Assembly: GCA_041309605.1 (NCBI GenBank)
Contig: JBFYZH010000050.1
Span: forward strand, 1 to 27,652
DNA: 27,652 nt
Direction of reading: 5' to 3'
Source of the DNA: JALOPX01 sp041309605
GTDB lineage: Bacteria > Krumholzibacteriota > Krumholzibacteriia > Krumholzibacteriales > Krumholzibacteriaceae
Both the position numbers and the translations under genes were made by a program. Numbering within the stretch: the first letter of the stretch is position 1; each line of letters opens with the position of its first letter. Positions 6,753 through 14,871 of the stretch are shown here, piece after piece. The notes under the pieces were generated by a model. The model saw nothing but the letters and a program-made list of their open reading frames with translations. It had not been told where the DNA came from and did no database searches.

Positions 6753-6781
6753 TTGTCCGCCGGTATCTTTCCGTTTATGCT
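6753..6781 (+). promoter_or_regulatory. Candidate promoter of pgpA
   Basis: TTGTCC (6753-6758) and TATGCT (6776-6781) are 17 bases apart. The predicted start is near 6788, about 21 bases before the ATG. The 111-base gap after the GTPase gene also supports a new transcription unit here. Confidence 0.45.
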
Positions 6782-6808
6782 CCGCCCTGTTTACGGGAAG
6801 GAGGGTGT

Positions 6809-7264
6809 ATGAAGAGATTCGCGGCGACACTTCTGGGTTCGTTCTTCTATACGGGATTCTTTCCGGTGGCCCCGGCGACCTTCGCGAGTTTCGTGTGGCT
6901 GCTCGCGTGGCTTTTTCTTCCCGGAGGGCGCTATCTCAACCATCCCGCTGCCCTGGCGGCCGTCATTCCGCTGGCGATATGGCTATCGTTCCTGATGGAA
7001 GGTTATTACGGCAGGGACGCTTCGAGGATAGTCATTGACGAGGTGGTCGGGATGCAGGTAACCCTCTTCATGTTCGAGCCCGCCTGGCGGGCCGGACTGG
7101 CGGGCTTCCTGCTGTTCAGGTTCTTCGATATCGTCAAACCCTTTCCGGTCGGGAAATCGCAGGATCTCAGGGGCGGATTCGGAGTGGTGATCGACGATTT
7201 TCTCGCCGGTCTTTATTCGATGGCCGCGCTTTACCTGTTGAGCAGGTTTTTCGACCTAGGTTGA
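6809..7264 (+). CDS. pgpA: Phosphatidylglycerophosphatase A
   Basis: PgpA removes phosphate from phosphatidylglycerol phosphate in the inner membrane, the last step of phosphatidylglycerol synthesis. The 151-residue protein carries the family segments FFPVAPATFAS near the N-terminus, RIVIDEVVGMQVTL in the middle, and FDIVKPFPVGKSQDLRGG with GVVIDDFLAGLYS near the C-terminus. The acidic pairs (IDE, IDD) are the likely metal-binding residues. Several hydrophobic membrane segments are visible (WLLAWLFLP, AVIPLAIWLSFL, AGLAGFLLFRFF, MAALYLLSRF). AAGGAGGG lies a few bases before the ATG. In many bacteria pgpA is next to cinA and recA, as here; cinA starts 73 bases downstream. Confidence 0.93.
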   Translation: MKRFAATLLGSFFYTGFFPVAPATFASFVWLLAWLFLPGGRYLNHPAALAAVIPLAIWLSFLMEGYYGRDASRIVIDEVVGMQVTLFMFEPAWRAGLAGFLLFRFFDIVKPFPVGKSQDLRGGFGVVIDDFLAGLYSMAALYLLSRFFDLG

Positions 7265-7337
7265 TCCGGGCGATCGTAACGCGGATTCCGGCCGGAGCCA
7301 CGGACATGCCGTGCCGCGGGGAAAGGGAACGCCGCCG

Positions 7338-8585
7338 ATGAGACTGGAGATCATAACCGTTGGAGACGAAGTCCTCAGGCACGAGACCAGGGAGGACAAC
7401 GCCCGGTTCCTTTCGCAATCCCTCATGGAGATCGGGATGGAGCCGGTGCGTATCACCGTGCTTCCCGACGATCTTGAAACGATCTCTTCCGAGCTTTCGG
7501 CGGCCCTGGAAAGAAGCGATGGGGTCATTGTGACCGGCGGTCTGGGGCCCACCGTCGATGATCTTACCCGCCAGGCGGCGATCGCCGCGCTCGGAGGAAA
7601 AACCGATTGCCTTGAAGGTATAGTCGAATCCATAGAAGGCCTTTTCAGGGGGCTCGGGAGGGAGATGCCCGGGGGATACAGGGATCTCGCCAGGGTGCCC
7701 TGCGGCGCCCGCGTGCTGCCCAACGGGGTCGGCGCCGCTCCCGGACTATACATCGAAAAAGCGGGAGGCGGGCTGTGGCTTCTGCCCGGCGTGCCGGCCG
7801 AGATGAGGGAGATCTTTACAAGCAGCGTCCTTCCGTCGCTTCGGAGATTTCAGGGCGGCAAGCGGACAGTTTTTCGCCTTTTTGGTTTGCCCGAGACGGA
7901 AGCTGAGAGGATGTTGCGCGATGTCATCGGCGAGGGAAGGATGAAGGGGGTGTCGATCATCGCCGGTCCGGCCGGCGTAAATCTATACCTGAGATCCGGA
8001 TCGGTGTCGGAGGCGGAAATGAAGGTGTTGCGCGGAAGATTCGGGAGTTTTATATATACATCCTGCGCCGCGAGCATGGAGGAGGAGGTACTCAGACTGC
8101 TGGCTGACAGGGGCGTGACCCTGTCCGTGGCCGAATCGCTGACCGGCGGGCTGCTCGCCTCCACGCTGATCTCGGTGCCCGGAGCCAGCGTGTCGTTCAT
8201 GGAAGGATTCGTCACCTACAGCGACCGCTCAAAGCGCGAAAGGCTCGGCGTAGACCCCGTTCTGATGGAGCGCGGGGGGGCGGTGAGCGGCGGGGTCTGC
8301 ATTGCGATGGCCGCGGGAGCCAGGGAGAGATCGGGCACCGACATCGCGCTCTCGACGACGGGTATCGCGGGGCCGGGAGGAGGCGCCGCCGGAAAGGCCG
8401 TCGGCCTCTGCTTTATAGGGCTGGTCACCGGCGGGGCCTCGTACTGCAGGAGGATGCAATTGTCGGGAGACCGGGGGATGATAAGGGTGAGAACGGTTTA
8501 TACGGCGCTGGACATGCTGAGACTTTTTCTTTCGGGCGAAACGGAAAGGCTCGAGCCGTTCAGTGCAGCGGAAAATACGGGATGA
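7338..8585 (+). CDS. cinA: CinA-family protein (nicotinamide mononucleotide deamidase-related)
   Basis: CinA proteins join an N-terminal molybdopterin-binding-like domain (COG1058, in some members an ADP-ribose pyrophosphatase) to a C-terminal PncC-type domain that deamidates NMN for NAD recycling. The 415-residue protein has RLEIITVGDEVLR at the N-terminus and VTGGLGPTVDDLTR near residue 60. The C-terminal domain starts at about residue 247, with VAESLTGGLLASTL, then FVTYSDRSKRERLGV and STTGIAGPGGG. The ATG at 7338 is preferred to the in-frame GTG at 7311 because the protein then starts exactly where the family does, and GGGGAAAGGGAA lies upstream. It sits in the common pgpA-cinA-recA neighbourhood, with two extra genes before recA. 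Confidence 0.92.
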   Translation: MRLEIITVGDEVLRHETREDNARFLSQSLMEIGMEPVRITVLPDDLETISSELSAALERSDGVIVTGGLGPTVDDLTRQAAIAALGGKTDCLEGIVESIEGLFRGLGREMPGGYRDLARVPCGARVLPNGVGAAPGLYIEKAGGGLWLLPGVPAEMREIFTSSVLPSLRRFQGGKRTVFRLFGLPETEAERMLRDVIGEGRMKGVSIIAGPAGVNLYLRSGSVSEAEMKVLRGRFGSFIYTSCAASMEEEVLRLLADRGVTLSVAESLTGGLLASTLISVPGASVSFMEGFVTYSDRSKRERLGVDPVLMERGGAVSGGVCIAMAAGARERSGTDIALSTTGIAGPGGGAAGKAVGLCFIGLVTGGASYCRRMQLSGDRGMIRVRTVYTALDMLRLFLSGETERLEPFSAAENTG

Positions 8586-8607
8586 CGGAGACGGGAGATT
8601 AAAAGGA

Positions 8608-9678
8608 ATGATAGCCGCGCTGACAGGTCTTGCAAGAGCAGGCACGAGCACGTTGTTTTCGGCGGTAAGCGGCAAGGAGCCGCAACCGGGAAGGGCGGGC
8701 GGGGTGGACGAGGCGGTCGTACCGGTTCCGGACGACCGGTTCGACTGGCTGGTATCCTATTACAGGCCGAGGAAGGTGACCAACGCCACGATCAATTGCA
8801 TTGATCTTCCGGGTATCGATACGCATGACGAGGCGGGCAGATCGATGGCGAGAAAGATACTGGGAAAGGCCCGAAACGCCGATATGCTGGTGATGGTCGT
8901 CCGCGCGTTCGGAGATGGAGGCGGCACGGCCGTCGAAGGGGGCCCGGACCCGGAGAAGGACTTCGCCCTTCTGAGCTCCGAGCTGATGCTGGCGGACCTG
9001 GAACTCGTGGAGGGACGGATAGAAAAGCTGGAGAAGGAGGTCGGCAAGGCGACGAAGTTCCAGCAGCAGAAAAAGGACGAATTGCAGGTTCAGATGAAAT
9101 TGCGCGGGATCCTCGAAAAGGAAATGCCCGCGTCCGAAGCGGGTCTTTCGGAGAGGGAACTGGAGATTGTCAGATCGCTGGGATATTTGACCCTCAAACC
9201 GATGATGGCGGTCGTCAACATCGGAGAAGATATGCTGGGCCGCGACTACGAACTTCGCGCGGCGGCCGGTTCAGGGATACCGGTGATGACCGTCTGCGCC
9301 TCATTCGAGAAGGAGCTATCCCTCCTAGACGGCGGCAGCAGGAAGGAATTCATGGAAGAACTCGGCATCGCGCAGAGCGCGGCCGGGAAATTCGCCAGCC
9401 ACTGTTACGAAGCCATGGGGTTCATCAGCTTCCTTACCGTCGGGGAAGACGAGGTGCGGGCGTGGCCGGTCAGGAGGGGCACACAGGCACTGGAGGCCGC
9501 GGGGAAGATCCACAGCGACATCATGCGCGGGTTCATAAGGGCCGAGACGATGGCGTACGAAGAACTGAGGGAATGCGGCTCGGAAAAGGCGCTCAAGGCG
9601 GCAGGCAGGGTGAGGCTGGAAGGCAAGGATTACGTCATCCGGGACGGCGATATAATCTCCTATCGTTTCAACGTGTGA
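8608..9678 (+). CDS. YchF/OLA1-like protein with degenerate P-loop
   Basis: The C-terminal TGS-type domain (about residues 272-356: VRAWPVRRGTQALEAAGKIHSDIMRGFIRAE..., ending GKDYVIRDGDIISYRFNV) matches YchF/OLA1, ribosome-binding ATPases of the Obg group. VPVPDDRFDWL and the coiled-coil region ADLELVEGRIEKLEK also fit, as does the 356-residue length. The nucleotide site is altered. The P-loop reads GLARAGTST (7-15), with Thr13 where NVGKST proteins have the essential lysine. G3 is DLPGID (66-71) instead of DIAGL, and the base motif is NIGED (204-208). The change K to T is one base (ACG for AAG at 8644-8646). ATG 8608 follows AAAAGGA; an in-frame ATG at 8563 lies inside cinA. It is probably a divergent paralogue, possibly unable to hydrolyse nucleotide. 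Confidence 0.85.
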   Translation: MIAALTGLARAGTSTLFSAVSGKEPQPGRAGGVDEAVVPVPDDRFDWLVSYYRPRKVTNATINCIDLPGIDTHDEAGRSMARKILGKARNADMLVMVVRAFGDGGGTAVEGGPDPEKDFALLSSELMLADLELVEGRIEKLEKEVGKATKFQQQKKDELQVQMKLRGILEKEMPASEAGLSERELEIVRSLGYLTLKPMMAVVNIGEDMLGRDYELRAAAGSGIPVMTVCASFEKELSLLDGGSRKEFMEELGIAQSAAGKFASHCYEAMGFISFLTVGEDEVRAWPVRRGTQALEAAGKIHSDIMRGFIRAETMAYEELRECGSEKALKAAGRVRLEGKDYVIRDGDIISYRFNV

Positions 9679-9730
9679 AATGGGGCCCGCGCCGCCGCAA
9701 CGGGGACCACGGGACGGAAAAGGTTGTTCC

Positions 9731-10291
9731 ATGAGACTCTTTTTTGCCGTGCCAATCTCGGACGATGTGAGAAAGACCATATCGAGGGCCGTCCGGGATT
9801 CGGGATTCGAAAATCCGCCCTGGAGATGGATACCCTGGAACAACTACCACCTGACGGTGAAATTTCTCGGCGAAGCCGACCCTTCGATGGTCGATCTGCT
9901 GTGCGGAGCCGCTGCCGAGGTATCGCGCGGCCTGCGGCCTTTCGGGATCAGGTTCGGCGGATTCGGGGGGCTGCCCGACCTGCGGCGCCCTAGGGTCCTT
10001 TATTACGATATAGTGGAAGGCGCAGCGGAGTTGTCCCGCCTTTCCGGCCTGATCGCGCGCGCGGTCGAACCGCTCGGGTTCCCGGTGGAAAAAAGACCTT
10101 TCATGGCCCACCTGACACTTGCCAGGGTCAAGACGCCGCCCGGTCCGGAGGATCGCGACAGGTTGCGCCTCGTACCGCCCCTGACAGGCGACACGGTCTC
10201 GCAGGTCGATCATTTCCAGCTCGTAAAGAGCATCCTCGATCGCTCGGGCGCCGTCTATGAGCAGATAGCGCGGTTCAACCTCGGAATCTGA
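9731..10291 (+). CDS. thpR: RNA 2',3'-cyclic phosphodiesterase ThpR
   Basis: ThpR belongs to the 2H phosphoesterase superfamily and opens 2',3'-cyclic phosphates on RNA ends; it was first described as a 2'-5' RNA ligase. The 186-residue protein begins MRLFFAVPIS and has both catalytic HxT motifs: HLTVKFLG (His40, Thr42) and HLTLARVK (His127, Thr129). The ATG at 9731 has GGAAAAGG upstream at 9715-9722; an earlier in-frame start at 9680 gives an unrelated extension. It follows the YchF-like gene by 52 bases. thpR is often beside cinA and recA, so the location supports the call. Confidence 0.94.
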   Translation: MRLFFAVPISDDVRKTISRAVRDSGFENPPWRWIPWNNYHLTVKFLGEADPSMVDLLCGAAAEVSRGLRPFGIRFGGFGGLPDLRRPRVLYYDIVEGAAELSRLSGLIARAVEPLGFPVEKRPFMAHLTLARVKTPPGPEDRDRLRLVPPLTGDTVSQVDHFQLVKSILDRSGAVYEQIARFNLGI

Positions 10292-10308
10292 GTTTCGGCG
10301 CGCGCCGG

Positions 10309-10345
10309 CCGGCGGCCCGGGTCCGGAGGGTCTTCCCGCCGCCGG
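10309..10345 (+). terminator. GC-rich hairpin between thpR and recA
   Basis: CCGGCGGC (10309-10316) pairs with GCCGCCGG (10338-10345) across 21 bases. It is followed by TTGAATTTC rather than a clean T-tract, so termination is uncertain. It ends right at the recA promoter. Confidence 0.35.
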
Positions 10346-10355
10346 TTGAATTTCA

Positions 10356-10384
10356 TTGAAATATCTTTCCCGTGATGATATAAA
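10356..10384 (+). promoter_or_regulatory. Sigma70-type promoter of recA
   Basis: TTGAAA (10356-10361) and TATAAA (10379-10384) are 17 bases apart, each matching consensus at five of six positions. The transcript should start near 10391, about 70 bases before the recA start. CCGGTTG occurs at 10342 and 10392 and its complement CAACCG at 10420, flanking the promoter; these could be operator sites. I see no classical E. coli or Bacillus LexA box. Confidence 0.65.
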
Positions 10385-10460
10385 GACATATCCGGTTGCG
10401 GTGAATGGGGAGTATAAATCAACCGTATCGTTGAACCGGGGGATGAAGTGGAGGCCGAAG

Positions 10461-11534
10461 TTGAAAAAGCCCAAAGCGAAACAGGAAAGATCCGCGGAGA
10501 AAACCGATGACAAGGCAAAAGCCATCGAGCTGGCAGTCGACCAGATCGAAAAGCAGTTCGGCAAGGGATCGATAATGAGACTCGGCGAGGAGGGGGCTCT
10601 GGCCGAGATCGAGGCCATACCGACTGGAAGTCTCGCGCTCGATATCGCCCTGGGGATAGGGGGAGTGCCGCGCGGGAGGATCATAGAAATCTACGGCCCG
10701 GAAGGGTCGGGCAAGACGACGCTTACATGTTCGATAATAGCGAATGTGCAGAAACTGGGCGGAGTGGCCGCCTTCATCGACGCCGAGCACGCGCTCGACA
10801 TAGGGTACGCGAGAAAGATCGGCGTGGATGTGGACAACGTGCTGATATCGCAGCCGGACACGGGAGAGCAGGCCCTGGAGATAGCAGAGGTCCTCATCCG
10901 AAGCGACGCGATCGACGTGGTCGTCATAGATTCGGTCGCCGCGCTCGTCCCCGCGGCCGAAATAGAGGGACAGATGGGAGATTCCCACGTCGGCCTCCAG
11001 GCGAGACTGATGTCCCAGGCCCTGAGAAAGATCGCGGGCGCCGTGTCGAAATCGAGGACGTGCATGATCTTCACCAACCAGATCAGGATGAAGATCGGCG
11101 TTCTGTTCGGGAACCCCGAGACGACCTCGGGCGGGAACGCGCTGAAGTTCTACGCTACCATCCGAATGGATATCAGGCGTATCGGACAGGTCAAGAACGG
11201 GGAGGAGATCGTCGGCAACCTGACCAGGGTGAAGGTGGTCAAGAACAAGGTCGCGGCGCCCTTCAGGCAGGCTGAATTCGAGATCCTCTACTCCGAAGGG
11301 ATCAGTTACGAAGGCGACCTCATAGAACTGGGTGTAGCTTCGTCGATAATCTCGAAGATGGGAAGCTGGTATTCATTCGGCGAGACGAGACTTGGACAGG
11401 GCAAGGACAATACGAGGATATTCCTGAAGGAAAACCGCGACATACAAAACCAATTAGAAGCGAGTATCAGAGCTCATTACGGGATCGGGCCGGTCATGGC
11501 CCTGACGGAGCCGGCGGGTGCGGGTGGGGAATAG
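10461..11534 (+). CDS. recA: Recombinase RecA
   Basis: RecA forms filaments on single-stranded DNA, performs strand exchange and triggers the SOS response. The protein shows AIELAVDQIEKQFGKGSIM, Walker A (GPEGSGKTT), the segment FIDAEHALD, Walker B-like VVVIDSVAALVP and the loop-2 region FTNQIRMKIGVLFGNPETTSGGNALKFY. All are canonical. The start is probably TTG at 10461, giving 357 residues: GGAGG (10450-10454) is six bases upstream and the protein begins at the usual place. The ATG at 10443 is possible but has only a G-run touching it. The frame extends further up to a TTG at 10356, but that codon is the -35 box of the promoter. recX overlaps the 3' end by 17 bases. Confidence 0.97.
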   Translation: MKKPKAKQERSAEKTDDKAKAIELAVDQIEKQFGKGSIMRLGEEGALAEIEAIPTGSLALDIALGIGGVPRGRIIEIYGPEGSGKTTLTCSIIANVQKLGGVAAFIDAEHALDIGYARKIGVDVDNVLISQPDTGEQALEIAEVLIRSDAIDVVVIDSVAALVPAAEIEGQMGDSHVGLQARLMSQALRKIAGAVSKSRTCMIFTNQIRMKIGVLFGNPETTSGGNALKFYATIRMDIRRIGQVKNGEEIVGNLTRVKVVKNKVAAPFRQAEFEILYSEGISYEGDLIELGVASSIISKMGSWYSFGETRLGQGKDNTRIFLKENRDIQNQLEASIRAHYGIGPVMALTEPAGAGGE

Positions 11535-12198
11535 ACGGCCGGTGGAGGTCGTCGGGGTCAGCAGGAAAGCCGGAAAGCTCTTCAGGATAACGACGTCCGA
11601 CGGCCGCAGCCATCTTGTCGCGGACGATCCTGCGACCTGCAGGTATCTCGAGAAAGGCGCCATACTCGAAGGGCCTGATCTCGACGACCTCGAAGGTCCA
11701 CATGCATGGACGGCGGGCCTGATTCTCGCGTACGCCCTTCTTTCCAGGAAGGACCGGACGGAATCACAGATCCGAAAAGCCCTCTCGGACGAGGGAATAG
11801 ACGATTCGGAAACAGTCGACAAAATCGTCGGATCGCTTCGCGCGCGCGGGCATCTCAACGACCGGCGGTACGCGGAGGAGATGATTCTCTCCCGTAAACG
11901 GTTTCATCCCGCCGGTCCCGATCTGATAAGACGCGGGCTCAGGGAAGCGGGAGTGCCCGGAGAACTGATTGAAGCCTGCATGAAGGAGAATTATTCCGGC
12001 GCGGAGGAGGATCTGATCGCGCGTGGTCTTGCGCGTAAAAAACTCGCGCTGATGAAGGGTTGTGACCGGGAAAAAGCTGCCAGAAGGGTCCACGGGTTTC
12101 TGGCCCGCAGGGGTTTTTCGGCAGGTCTGGTGAACGATATCTGCGCCCGGGTATTAAGAGGAGATATTTCCGGAGAGAGTGATGAACAGCAGTATTAG
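11518..12198 (+). CDS. recX: RecA regulator RecX
   Basis: RecX binds the RecA filament and limits its growth and activity. The 226-residue protein has the usual layout: a variable N-terminal region of about 65 residues, then three-helix repeats beginning near AGLILAYALLSRKDRTESQIRKAL. The segment IVGSLRARGHLNDRRYAEEMI is the hallmark of the family, followed by GPDLIRRGLREAGV and RRVHGFLARRGFSAGLV. The GTG at 11518 has GGAG at 11507-11510, seven bases upstream, and starts inside recA. The 17-base overlaps on both sides (with recA and with alaS) indicate translational coupling. recA-recX-alaS is a classic order. Confidence 0.92.
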   Translation: MRVGNRRPVEVVGVSRKAGKLFRITTSDGRSHLVADDPATCRYLEKGAILEGPDLDDLEGPHAWTAGLILAYALLSRKDRTESQIRKALSDEGIDDSETVDKIVGSLRARGHLNDRRYAEEMILSRKRFHPAGPDLIRRGLREAGVPGELIEACMKENYSGAEEDLIARGLARKKLALMKGCDREKAARRVHGFLARRGFSAGLVNDICARVLRGDISGESDEQQY

Positions 12199-14863
12199 AA
12201 CAGCGCACGAGATTCGCAGGGCCTATGTCGATTTCTTTATGAAAAAGGGGCACACCGAAGTCCCGAGCGCGCCTCTGGTCCCAAGGGGCGACCCGACCCT
12301 CCTTTTTACTTCCGCAGGGATGGTGCAGTTCAAGGATTTCTACCTGGAACCCGGCAATCTTCCCTACACGCGCGCGGTGAGCGTCCAGAAATGCCTCAGG
12401 GCCGGGGATCTGGAGAGCGTGGGCAGAACTCTGCGCCACCATACCTTCTTCGAGATGCTGGGAAATTTCAGTTTCGGCGACTACTTCAAGAAAGAGGCGA
12501 TCGCCTGGGCATGGGAATTCGTCATCGCTCATCTTCAGCTTCCAAAAGAAAGGCTCTACGTCAGCATTTTCGAGGACGACGACGAGGCTTTCAGGATATG
12601 GAACGGTGACACGGGAGTAAGCGCGGAAAGGATCGTCAGGCTCGGCAGGAAGGATAATTTCTGGGGACCGGTCGGGCAGACCGGCGTCTGCGGCCCGTGT
12701 TCCGAGATCTATTACGACGCCGGGGAGCAGAGGGGTTGCGGGAGCCCCGATTGCGCTCCCGGCTGCGACTGCGACAGGTATCTCGAATTCTGGAACCTCG
12801 TGTTTCCCCAGTTCTTTCTGGACAAGGACGGCGTGTACAGGCCGCTTGAGAAACCCGGCATCGATACCGGCGCGGGACTGGAAAGGATAGCGATGATCAT
12901 GCAGGGTGTGGAGGACAATTTCCACACGAATGTTTTCGCCCCCGTGGTGGAGGCGGTCATCGGCGGGTTGCCGGAAGGAACAAGGCTCGGCAGCGAGGAA
13001 CGTCTCGATATCAACATGATAGCCGATCACGTACGCGCGCTGACCTTTACGATAGCCGAAGGCATCTATCCCTCCAATGAGGGGCGCGGATACATCCTGC
13101 GCAGGATTCTAAGGCGCGCCCTGACGAGGCTGCATCTCTTCGGTATCGGGGAGCCTTTCCTGAGCGGGCTGGTTGACGTGGTGGCCGGCGTCATGAGCGA
13201 CGGTTATCCCGAACTTCCGGGAAAGAGCGGCAACATCGCGAGGATAATAAAAGCAGAGGAGGAGAGTTTTTTCAGGACCCTGGAGGACGGCAGGGGGAGA
13301 TTCGCCTCTATCGTCTCGGAAGTGAAGAATGCCGGCGGGGACAGCATCGACGGCGAGATGGCCTTCCTGCTCTACGACACGTACGGGTTACCCCTGGAAC
13401 TGACAGTCGCCCTCGCTTCGCACGAAGGGTTGAAGGTGGACGATGACGGGTTCACGAAAGCGATGGAGCGGCAGAGGCGAAGAGCCCAGGAAAAAAGCGG
13501 ATTTACGGCGGGCGGCGCCGAAATCGCAAGGATGGTGCCCCTCAGCAAAGGGGAAAGTTCGGTATTTACAGGATATGAATTTGTTTCGGGCGAGGGCGGG
13601 TTGAGAAGCTACCGGGCCGTCCTCAAATCGGAAAGGCAGGACATCGCCTGGCTGGACGGGGCCGGATCGGCGCTCGAGCTTGTCGTGGACAAGACACCGT
13701 TCTACGCCGCCTCGGGGGGGCAGGCGGCCGACAGGGGCTGGATTGAAATATCCGGAAAACGTTTCGCCGTGCGCGACGTGTTCAAGCGTGGCGGCGAGAC
13801 GATACACCTCGTGGAATCCCCGGACGGGCATGGCGGCCCGGAGGATGTCCTTCAACCCGGGACGAGGGCATCGCTGCATGTGGACGGAAAATGGCGGCTC
13901 GCGACCGCGTGCAATCATACGGCCACGCATCTTCTGCATGCCGCCCTCAGGCAGGTCGTGGGAAGTCATGTCGCGCAGGCCGGATCGATGGTGGACGGGG
14001 AAAGGCTGAGGTTCGACTTCAATCATTTCCAGGCCCTGACGGCGGGACAGAAAAGGGATATAGAGGAAAAGGTGAACGGCTGGGCCAGGGATTCCCTGCC
14101 GGTCCGCACCGACCTGATGGACTACAGGGAGGCGGTCAACGCCGGAGCGATTGCATTGTTCGACGAGAAGTACGGCGCGAAGGTGAGGGTGGTCAGGACC
14201 GGGGATGTCTCAGTCGAACTGTGCGGAGGCACTCACCTCGATCACACCGGCAGGATCGGCCTTTTCATGATAACCTCGGAAAGCAGCGTCGCGGCCGGCG
14301 TAAGAAGGATAGAGGCATTCACCGGCGGAGCGGCCCTCGGATTCGTGCGCGAGATGATGGAACGCGAAGAGGAGAACGCCGCGCTGCTCCGCGCCGCCCC
14401 CCGGGAAACGGCCTCCAGGATAAGATCGATCCTGGCCGAAATGGACGAGTTGAAAAAAGAGATGAAAAAACTCGAACACGGAGGAGCGGGCGGGCAGCTC
14501 GATGCGATTATCAGGGCGGCGGTGGAAGTGGAGGGGGCCAGGGTGGCCTCGGGGAGGTTGACGGTAAAGGACGCCGGAGGCCTGAGGAACCAGGCCGACG
14601 TCTTTCGGGGGAAGGTCGCTTCGGGTGTCGCCGTTTTTTCAATGCCGACGGGCGGAAAGATGCAGTACGTCATAACCGTCACCGACGATCTCGTGGAAAA
14701 GGGGGTCGCCGCGGATGTACTGGTCCGTCAGCTGGGTGAGATCGCGGGAGGCGGGGGAGGCGGGAAGAGACATCTCGCGCAGCTCGGGACCAGGGAGATG
14801 GACAGCGAGCAGAAGGTTTTCACGGCATTGCCGGATATGGTGAGACGGCTGTTAGCGGAATGA
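12182..14863 (+). CDS. alaS: Alanyl-tRNA synthetase
   Basis: AlaRS charges tRNA-Ala, recognising the G3-U70 pair, and clears mischarged Ser and Gly with its editing domain. The 893-residue protein is full length: class II core with FFMKKGHTEVPSAPLVP, TLLFTSAGMVQFKDFYLE, and TLRHHTFFEMLGNFSFGDYFK. A Cys cluster (CGSPDCAPGCDC) follows at about residues 185-196. The editing site has His579 and His583 (NHTATH) with Cys681 and His685 (CGGTH). The C-terminal part has a coiled-coil segment (SILAEMDELKKEMKKLEH) and a Gly-rich tail (GGGGGGKRHLAQLGT). ATG 12182 is chosen over GTG 12179 because GGAG (12172-12175) is six bases away. The matching tRNA-Ala(CGC) with G3-U70 is also in this window. Confidence 0.98.
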   Translation: MNSSIRTAHEIRRAYVDFFMKKGHTEVPSAPLVPRGDPTLLFTSAGMVQFKDFYLEPGNLPYTRAVSVQKCLRAGDLESVGRTLRHHTFFEMLGNFSFGDYFKKEAIAWAWEFVIAHLQLPKERLYVSIFEDDDEAFRIWNGDTGVSAERIVRLGRKDNFWGPVGQTGVCGPCSEIYYDAGEQRGCGSPDCAPGCDCDRYLEFWNLVFPQFFLDKDGVYRPLEKPGIDTGAGLERIAMIMQGVEDNFHTNVFAPVVEAVIGGLPEGTRLGSEERLDINMIADHVRALTFTIAEGIYPSNEGRGYILRRILRRALTRLHLFGIGEPFLSGLVDVVAGVMSDGYPELPGKSGNIARIIKAEEESFFRTLEDGRGRFASIVSEVKNAGGDSIDGEMAFLLYDTYGLPLELTVALASHEGLKVDDDGFTKAMERQRRRAQEKSGFTAGGAEIARMVPLSKGESSVFTGYEFVSGEGGLRSYRAVLKSERQDIAWLDGAGSALELVVDKTPFYAASGGQAADRGWIEISGKRFAVRDVFKRGGETIHLVESPDGHGGPEDVLQPGTRASLHVDGKWRLATACNHTATHLLHAALRQVVGSHVAQAGSMVDGERLRFDFNHFQALTAGQKRDIEEKVNGWARDSLPVRTDLMDYREAVNAGAIALFDEKYGAKVRVVRTGDVSVELCGGTHLDHTGRIGLFMITSESSVAAGVRRIEAFTGGAALGFVREMMEREEENAALLRAAPRETASRIRSILAEMDELKKEMKKLEHGGAGGQLDAIIRAAVEVEGARVASGRLTVKDAGGLRNQADVFRGKVASGVAVFSMPTGGKMQYVITVTDDLVEKGVAADVLVRQLGEIAGGGGGGKRHLAQLGTREMDSEQKVFTALPDMVRRLLAE

Positions 14864-14871
14864 GGGAAAAA

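Noticed and set aside
10356..10460. N-terminal extension of recA from TTG 10356 or ATG 10443
   Set aside because: 10356 is the -35 box of a good promoter, so it cannot be in the transcript. 10443 lacks a properly spaced ribosome binding site, while TTG 10461 has GGAGG six bases upstream.
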